Below the pieces are notes generated by a model. That model ran no database searches. It was not told where the DNA came from and worked only from the letters and a program-made list of their open reading frames with translations. Positions 59,934 to 64,000 of a DNA stretch of 64,000 bases are shown in pieces (positions within the stretch are counted from its first letter, which is position 1; each line of letters starts with the position of its first letter). The stretch is from Streptomyces sp. NBC_00353 (lineage in GTDB: Bacteria > Actinomycetota > Actinomycetes > Streptomycetales > Streptomycetaceae), in assembly GCF_036108815.1 (NCBI RefSeq), contig NZ_CP107985.1, positions 4,402,001-4,466,000 on the forward strand, read 5' to 3'. The position numbers were made by a program, and so were the translations under genes.

Positions 59934-61244
59934 ATGCCTCCTGCCAGTACCAAGGCGTCCACCCTCACGCTGGACGCCTCAGCCCCGTCATCGCCCGTCG
60001 CCCCCGCTGCCGCCGTCGTTCCGGACCGGCTGGAGCCCGGCGGCCCCGGCTACCGCCGGATGAGCTTCGCGCTCTTCGCCGCCGGTGTCGCGACGTTCGC
60101 ACTCCTCTACTCCACCCAGGCACTGCTGCCCGCCGTCTCCGCCGGTTTCGGCGCCACGGCCGGACAGGCCAGCTGGACGGTCTCCGCGGCGACGGGTGCG
60201 CTGGCGTTGTGTGTGCTGCCGATGAGTGCGCTCTCCGAGCGGTTCGGACGGCGGCAGCTGATGACCGCCTCTCTGACGGTCGCCGTACTGGTGGGCCTGC
60301 TCGTACCGTTCGCCCCCTCGCTCGGCTGGCTGATCGCCCTGCGCGCCGTCCAGGGCGCGGCACTGGCCGGGCTGCCCGCCTCCGCGATGGCGTACCTGGC
60401 CGAGGAGGTACGGCCGAAGGCGCTGGTCGCCGCGATCGGACTGTTCGTGGCGGGCAACAGCATCGGCGGCATGAGCGGCCGCATCCTCACCGGCTGGATC
60501 GCCCAGCTGTGGGGCTGGCGGGCGGCGCTCGGCGCGGTCGGGCTGCTGGCCGTGGCCTGCGCGGTCGTCTTCCACTTCATGATCCCGAAGGCCCGTAACT
60601 TCACGCCCGGCACACTGAACCCGAAGGCCCTGGCGAAGACGGTGGGCGGACACCTCGCCGATCCGCTGCTGCGCAGGCTGTACGCGATCGGCGCCCTGTT
60701 CATGACGGTGTTCGGCGCGGTCTACACGGTGATCGGCTACCGGCTGATCGGCGAACCGTTCAACCTCCCGCAGGGCGTCATCGGCTCGATCTTCCTGGTC
60801 TACCTCGTCGGTACGGTGTCGTCTGCCGCGGCCGGCAGGCTCGTCGCCCGGCTCGGCCGCCGGGGCGCGCTCTACCTGGCCGTCTCCACCACGGCTGCCG
60901 GTCTGCTGCTCTCGCTCGCCGACCAGCTGGCCGCCGTACTGCTCGGCCTGGTCCTGATCACGGCGGGCTTCTTCGCCGGCCACGCGGTCGCCTCGTCGTC
61001 CGTGAGCCGGACCGCGACGAAGGGCCGGGCGCAGGCGTCGGCGCTCTACCAGTCCGCGTACTACCTGGGCTCCAGCGCGGGCGGCACGCTCGGCGCGATC
61101 GCCTTCCACGCCGGTGGCTGGGCGGGCACGGTGTCCATGGGACTGCTCGCGGTCCTCGGCGTCGTCTCGATCACGCTGTACGGGTCGCGGGTCGCCCGGG
61201 CCGAGCGACACCGGCTCGTACCGGTGGCGTCCGTACAGAACTGA
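59934..61244 (+). CDS. MFS transporter (YnfM-type drug exporter)
   Basis: 436 residues with 12 predicted transmembrane helices after a 40-residue Ala/Pro-rich N-terminus. ALSERFGRRQLMTASLTVAV is the MFS motif A between helices 2 and 3, and the second half carries RLVARLGRRGALYLAVSTTA. ASALYQSAYYLGSSAGG fits the YnfM/drug-efflux group. It exports or imports small molecules driven by proton gradient; substrate unknown. Divergent from and probably regulated by the LysR protein. Confidence 0.92.
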   Translation: MPPASTKASTLTLDASAPSSPVAPAAAVVPDRLEPGGPGYRRMSFALFAAGVATFALLYSTQALLPAVSAGFGATAGQASWTVSAATGALALCVLPMSALSERFGRRQLMTASLTVAVLVGLLVPFAPSLGWLIALRAVQGAALAGLPASAMAYLAEEVRPKALVAAIGLFVAGNSIGGMSGRILTGWIAQLWGWRAALGAVGLLAVACAVVFHFMIPKARNFTPGTLNPKALAKTVGGHLADPLLRRLYAIGALFMTVFGAVYTVIGYRLIGEPFNLPQGVIGSIFLVYLVGTVSSAAAGRLVARLGRRGALYLAVSTTAAGLLLSLADQLAAVLLGLVLITAGFFAGHAVASSSVSRTATKGRAQASALYQSAYYLGSSAGGTLGAIAFHAGGWAGTVSMGLLAVLGVVSITLYGSRVARAERHRLVPVASVQN

Positions 61245-61329
61245 GACATACGGCGCACAACCATCCACTCCCCGACGCGCGTCTAGCAGGCGGAACCACC
61301 GCACAGCGCGCGAAGGGGAGTTGGCGTAC

Positions 61330-62046
61330 ATGGGAGTCGTAGGGAACATACGGGGAGTCCGGATGCGGCGCGCGGTGGCGCTGTCCGTCGCCGGACTGAT
61401 GGCAGCACCGGCGCTCGTGCTCGGATCGGGCGCATCCGCGCAGGCCGCATCCTGCACCACGTCCACCGGGCCGTACCAGAAGCAGGTCGAGAACTACCTG
61501 CACCGGACGGTCGACGGCAAGCAGTCGGCAGCCGACTGCAAGGCGATCCAGTCGTTCCAGCGCACCTACGGGATCACCCCGGACATCGGGTACGCGGGAC
61601 CGATCACCTGGCAGACGATGAAGACGCTCACGGCCCAGAAGGCGGCCGGCAAGAACCCCAACAAGGACAAGAAGTGCCCCACCAACAAGGGGCGCATCGC
61701 GTGCGTGGACCTGACCCGGCAGCTGAGCTGGATCCAGGACGGCGCCAAGCTGAAGTACGGTCCGGTGCCGATCCGCAGCGGGCGGAACGGGTACGAGACC
61801 CGCACCGGGTCGAAGAAGATCTATCTGCGGCACATCAAGCACTGGTCGTCGCTGTACCACGTGTGGATGCCGTACTCGCAGTTCTTCGACGGCGGGCAGG
61901 CGTTCCACTCGGTCGGTCTGAAGATGTGGAACCCGCCGGGGTCGCACGGCTGCGTCAACATGCGGGACGCGGACGCCAAGGCATATTGGAATCTGCTGAA
62001 GAACGGCGACGACGTGTACGTGTACGGGCGCAAGCCCGGAACGTGA
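61330..62046 (+). CDS. Secreted L,D-transpeptidase with N-terminal peptidoglycan-binding domain
   Basis: 238 residues from ATG 61330, ribosome binding site GGGGAG. Signal peptide RRAVALSVAGLMAAPALVLG with cleavage near AQA-ASCTT. A peptidoglycan-binding type-1-like region (about 50-100, AIQSFQRTYGITPDIGYAGP) precedes the YkuD domain with catalytic SHGCVNMRDADAKAYW (Cys nucleophile). The second catalytic His is in AFHSVGLKMWNPPG. It is soluble and exported, unlike the lipoprotein Ldt at 23834, and lacks the Ig-like domains. Makes 3-3 cell-wall crosslinks or attaches proteins. Confidence 0.92.
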   Translation: MGVVGNIRGVRMRRAVALSVAGLMAAPALVLGSGASAQAASCTTSTGPYQKQVENYLHRTVDGKQSAADCKAIQSFQRTYGITPDIGYAGPITWQTMKTLTAQKAAGKNPNKDKKCPTNKGRIACVDLTRQLSWIQDGAKLKYGPVPIRSGRNGYETRTGSKKIYLRHIKHWSSLYHVWMPYSQFFDGGQAFHSVGLKMWNPPGSHGCVNMRDADAKAYWNLLKNGDDVYVYGRKPGT

Positions 62047-62151
62047 CCGGAACGCGAGCGGCTTCGGTACTTCCCGCCCCCGTTGTCAGTGGCCTCCTGT
62101 AGCTTCCGAAGTGCCGAGTGAGCGGTGACACAACGCAACAGGGGTGGAGCG

Positions 62152-63138
62152 ATGAGTGATCTGACGGCAGCGACGGACATCGACAGCCGTCTGGAGGGAC
62201 ACCGGGTCGAGCTGACCGGTTACTGCTACCGGATGCTCGGCTCGGCCTTCGAGGCGGAGGACGCCGTACAGGACACGCTGGTGCGCGCCTGGCGCAACTT
62301 CGAGAAGTTCGAGGGCCGTTCCTCGCTGCGCTCCTGGCTGTACCGGATCGCCACCAACGTCTGCCTCGACATGCTGAACGCGGGGAAGAAGAGGGCCCGG
62401 CCGGTCGATCTGACGGGCCCGACACCGCTCGCCCAGGCCGCGCTCAACCCACTGCCGGAGAACACCTGGCTGGAGCCGATGCCGGACGGGCGGATCCTGC
62501 CGTCGGTGGCCGACCCCGCGGAGGCCGCGGTGGCACGGGAGTCGGTGCGCCTCGCGTTCGTCGCCGCGCTGCAGCATCTGCCGCCCAAGCAGCGGGCCGT
62601 GCTGATCCTGCGCGAGGTGCTGGCCTGGAAGGCGAGCGAGGTCGCCGAGCTGCTCGACACCTCGGTCGCCTCGGTCAACAGCGCCCTGCAGCGGGCCAGG
62701 GCGACCCTCGCCGAGAACGAGGGACTGACCGACACCGCGAACCCGCTCGACGAGGAGCAGCGCAAGCTCCTCGAGCGGTATGTGGCGGCGTTCGAGGGCT
62801 ATGACATGGCGGCGCTGACCGCGCTGCTCCATGAGGACGCCGTGATGACGATGCCGCCGTTCGACCTCTGGCTCCAGGGGCACCACGACATCACGGGCTT
62901 CATGGTCTCCATCGGCGCGGGCTGCGAGGGCTCCCGCCTGGTGGCGACCACGGCGAACGGCACCCCGGCTTTCGCCCACTACAAGCCGAATCCGGACGGC
63001 CCCGGATTCGTGCCGTGGGCGGTGCAGGTCATCGACATCTCGGACGGTGCGATCACCGGACTGCACTGCTTCCTGGACGCACCCCGCTGGTTCCCGCTCT
63101 TCGGTCTGCCTGACCACCTCGAGGCCGACCGGGCGTGA
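62152..63138 (+). CDS. ECF sigma factor with C-terminal SnoaL-like domain (SigX5/SigG-like)
   Basis: 328 residues from ATG 62152 with GGGGTGGAG upstream. Region 2 is YCYRMLGSAFEAEDAVQDTL and VRAWRNFEKFEGRSSLRSWL; region 4 is LPPKQRAVLILREVLAWKAS then EVAELLDTSVASVNSALQRA. The roughly 125-residue C-terminal extension (LLERYVAAFEGYDMAALTAL, WLQGHHDITGFM) is a SnoaL/NTF2-like fold. This fused architecture defines ECF sigma factors that lack an adjacent anti-sigma gene and are thought to be controlled by the C-terminal domain. Consistent with that, no anti-sigma gene is nearby. Confidence 0.9.
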   Translation: MSDLTAATDIDSRLEGHRVELTGYCYRMLGSAFEAEDAVQDTLVRAWRNFEKFEGRSSLRSWLYRIATNVCLDMLNAGKKRARPVDLTGPTPLAQAALNPLPENTWLEPMPDGRILPSVADPAEAAVARESVRLAFVAALQHLPPKQRAVLILREVLAWKASEVAELLDTSVASVNSALQRARATLAENEGLTDTANPLDEEQRKLLERYVAAFEGYDMAALTALLHEDAVMTMPPFDLWLQGHHDITGFMVSIGAGCEGSRLVATTANGTPAFAHYKPNPDGPGFVPWAVQVIDISDGAITGLHCFLDAPRWFPLFGLPDHLEADRA

Positions 63139-63198
63139 GGCGGGGCACAGGGCGGAGGAACGCGCCGGAGGCGCGCTGAGCGGCGCGGGGCCGGGGGC

Positions 63199-63516
63199 TC
63201 AGTCCCCGCACCGCCCCTCCACGTTCACGACGTCGGCCAGCCCCACCAGCTCCAGCAGGTTCCGCAGTTCGGGCGGCACATTGCGCAGCCGCAGCCGTCT
63301 GCCGCCCGCCCGTCGCGCGACAAGCCCCAGCCGCGCTATCGCCTCGACCAGGACCAGATCCGCCTGTACGACCCCGCCCAGGTCGCAGTCCACCCCGGCG
63401 TCCGGGTCGCGGACCCCGCCCTCGGGGTCGTACAGCAGGGACTCCAGCTCGGCGCAGAGCGCCGGCACGTCGGGCCCGGTGACGCGACCGGCGATGACCA
63501 GAGCCTTCGGGGTCAT
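63199..63516 (-). CDS. STAS domain protein
   Basis: 105 residues from ATG 63516; an in-frame ATG at 63558 would add 14. A STAS fold like anti-sigma-factor antagonists: ALVIAGRVTGPDVPALCAEL, DCDLGGVVQADLVLVEAIAR and RLRLRNVPPELRNLLELVGL. The conserved phospho-acceptor Ser of SpoIIAA proteins would lie in DLGGVVQADLV, where no Ser or Thr is present, so phospho-regulation is doubtful. Downstream of, but convergent with, the sigma factor. Confidence 0.82.
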   Translation of the reverse strand: MTPKALVIAGRVTGPDVPALCAELESLLYDPEGGVRDPDAGVDCDLGGVVQADLVLVEAIARLGLVARRAGGRRLRLRNVPPELRNLLELVGLADVVNVEGRCGD

Positions 63517-63577
63517 GGGATCCACACGAAGGAGACCGCCGCAACGGCCGGAACTCATCGCTGCGCGACGCGGCTTC

Positions 63578-64000
63578 TCAACTGACCGGGAAGATCCCGG
63601 TGTCCAGATCCAGCCGGAACGGCTCCGGCAAGGTCAGCTTCTCCCCGTACTCGACCGCGTCCAGGACCCGGTAGGTGCCATCGCCGGGTTCGCCGTACAG
63701 GGTGGCGGTCGGGCGGCCGGAGTGCCACGGGTCGAGCAGCAGGAACAGCTCGACACCCGCCTTCGCGTAGCCGTGCGCCTTGCCGATGCGGTCGTGGTTG
63801 GCATTGTCCCGAGAGGTGATCTCGACAACGAGCCGGGCCTCTTCCGCCGGTACGCGGTTGCCCGGCCCGGTCGCCACGGCGCGCGGCAGGACAACGAGAT
63901 CGGGGATGTACAGCCCGGCCCGTCCCGGCACCGAGACAGCGAGGGTCTGGAAGATCTCCCAATCCTCCGGAATCACGGAGTAGAGCCTGCGCTGCAGCAG
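63578..64000 (-). CDS. Uma2 family protein, C-terminal part (cut by right edge)
   Basis: The frame is open from the right edge: LLQRRLYSV continues into IPEDWEIFQT, so the GTG at 63976 is probably internal and the real start lies beyond the window. About 140 residues are visible. Uma2/DUF820 features are LYIPDLVVLPRAV, ARLVVEITSRDNANHDRIGK (PD-(D/E)xK-like Asp, Glu and Lys) and YAKAGVELFLLLDPW. The fold is that of restriction-like nucleases; the role of these abundant proteins is unknown. The N-terminal part cannot be assessed. Confidence 0.85.
   Translation of the reverse strand: MLQRRLYSVIPEDWEIFQTLAVSVPGRAGLYIPDLVVLPRAVATGPGNRVPAEEARLVVEITSRDNANHDRIGKAHGYAKAGVELFLLLDPWHSGRPTATLYGEPGDGTYRVLDAVEYGEKLTLPEPFRLDLDTGIFPVS

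Overview
The window is high-GC actinobacterial chromosome, almost certainly Streptomyces. The evidence is strong third-position GC, GTG/TTG starts, a mycothiol-dependent enzyme (mca), a SARP-type regulator, the AfsQ1/AfsQ2 two-component system and acyl-CoA carboxylase genes in a Streptomyces-style order. As far as I recall, the order mca-greA-ilvA-metB-msrA-hutH-cya-birA-pccB-accA2-punA-deoC-sigQ-afsQ1Q2-add matches the S. coelicolor core chromosome, so most of the window is conserved core with a few accessory patches.

Layout. 0-4 kb: a site-specific serine recombinase cut by the left edge, then a large NB-ARC/TPR signalling ATPase. 4-13 kb: mycothiol amidase, GreA, a drug-type ABC exporter, threonine ammonia-lyase, a MarR regulator, a sigma-factor-like protein with a small membrane partner, and cystathionine gamma-synthase. 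12.7-16.8 kb: two paralogous proteins of unknown function flanking an M48 metalloprotease. 17-26 kb: MsrA, a SARP fused to a CGNR zinc finger, small secreted and membrane proteins, a FtsX/LolD-type ABC pair, a lipoprotein L,D-transpeptidase and a small LAETG sortase substrate. 26-31 kb: HutH, a GGDEF protein and a class III adenylate cyclase, followed by an array of about six 78-81 bp GC-rich tandem repeats. 31.8-38.3 kb: biotin ligase beside the biotin-dependent acyl-CoA carboxylase genes (PccB, epsilon subunit, AccA2). 38-51 kb: TetR and DeoR regulators, LpdA-type quinone reductase, and a nucleoside-salvage block (purine nucleoside phosphorylase, phosphohexomutase, deoxyribose-phosphate aldolase, two aldehyde dehydrogenase-like proteins, a uridine-kinase-like P-loop protein). 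51-58 kb: a decayed response regulator, sigQ diverging from afsQ1-afsQ2-lipoprotein, VanZ and PspC proteins, and adenosine deaminase. 58-64 kb: an alpha/beta hydrolase-fold protein without its nucleophile, a LysR/MFS divergent pair, a secreted L,D-transpeptidase, an ECF sigma factor with a SnoaL tail, a STAS protein and a Uma2-family protein cut by the right edge.

How parts fit. The strongest regulatory signal is a perfect 12-bp palindrome, CTACGCGCGTAG. It occurs three times in the window, each time 13-25 bp upstream of the start of a nucleoside-catabolism gene (punA, deoC, add). In each case a TANNNT -10 hexamer lies 6-7 bp before the start codon, suggesting leaderless mRNAs under one repressor. 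The sigQ/afsQ1 intergenic region carries GTCAC-N6-GTCAC, which fits the published AfsQ1 operator pattern. Convergent genes are separated by long, mostly perfect hairpins. No tRNA, rRNA, CRISPR array or complete insertion sequence was seen.
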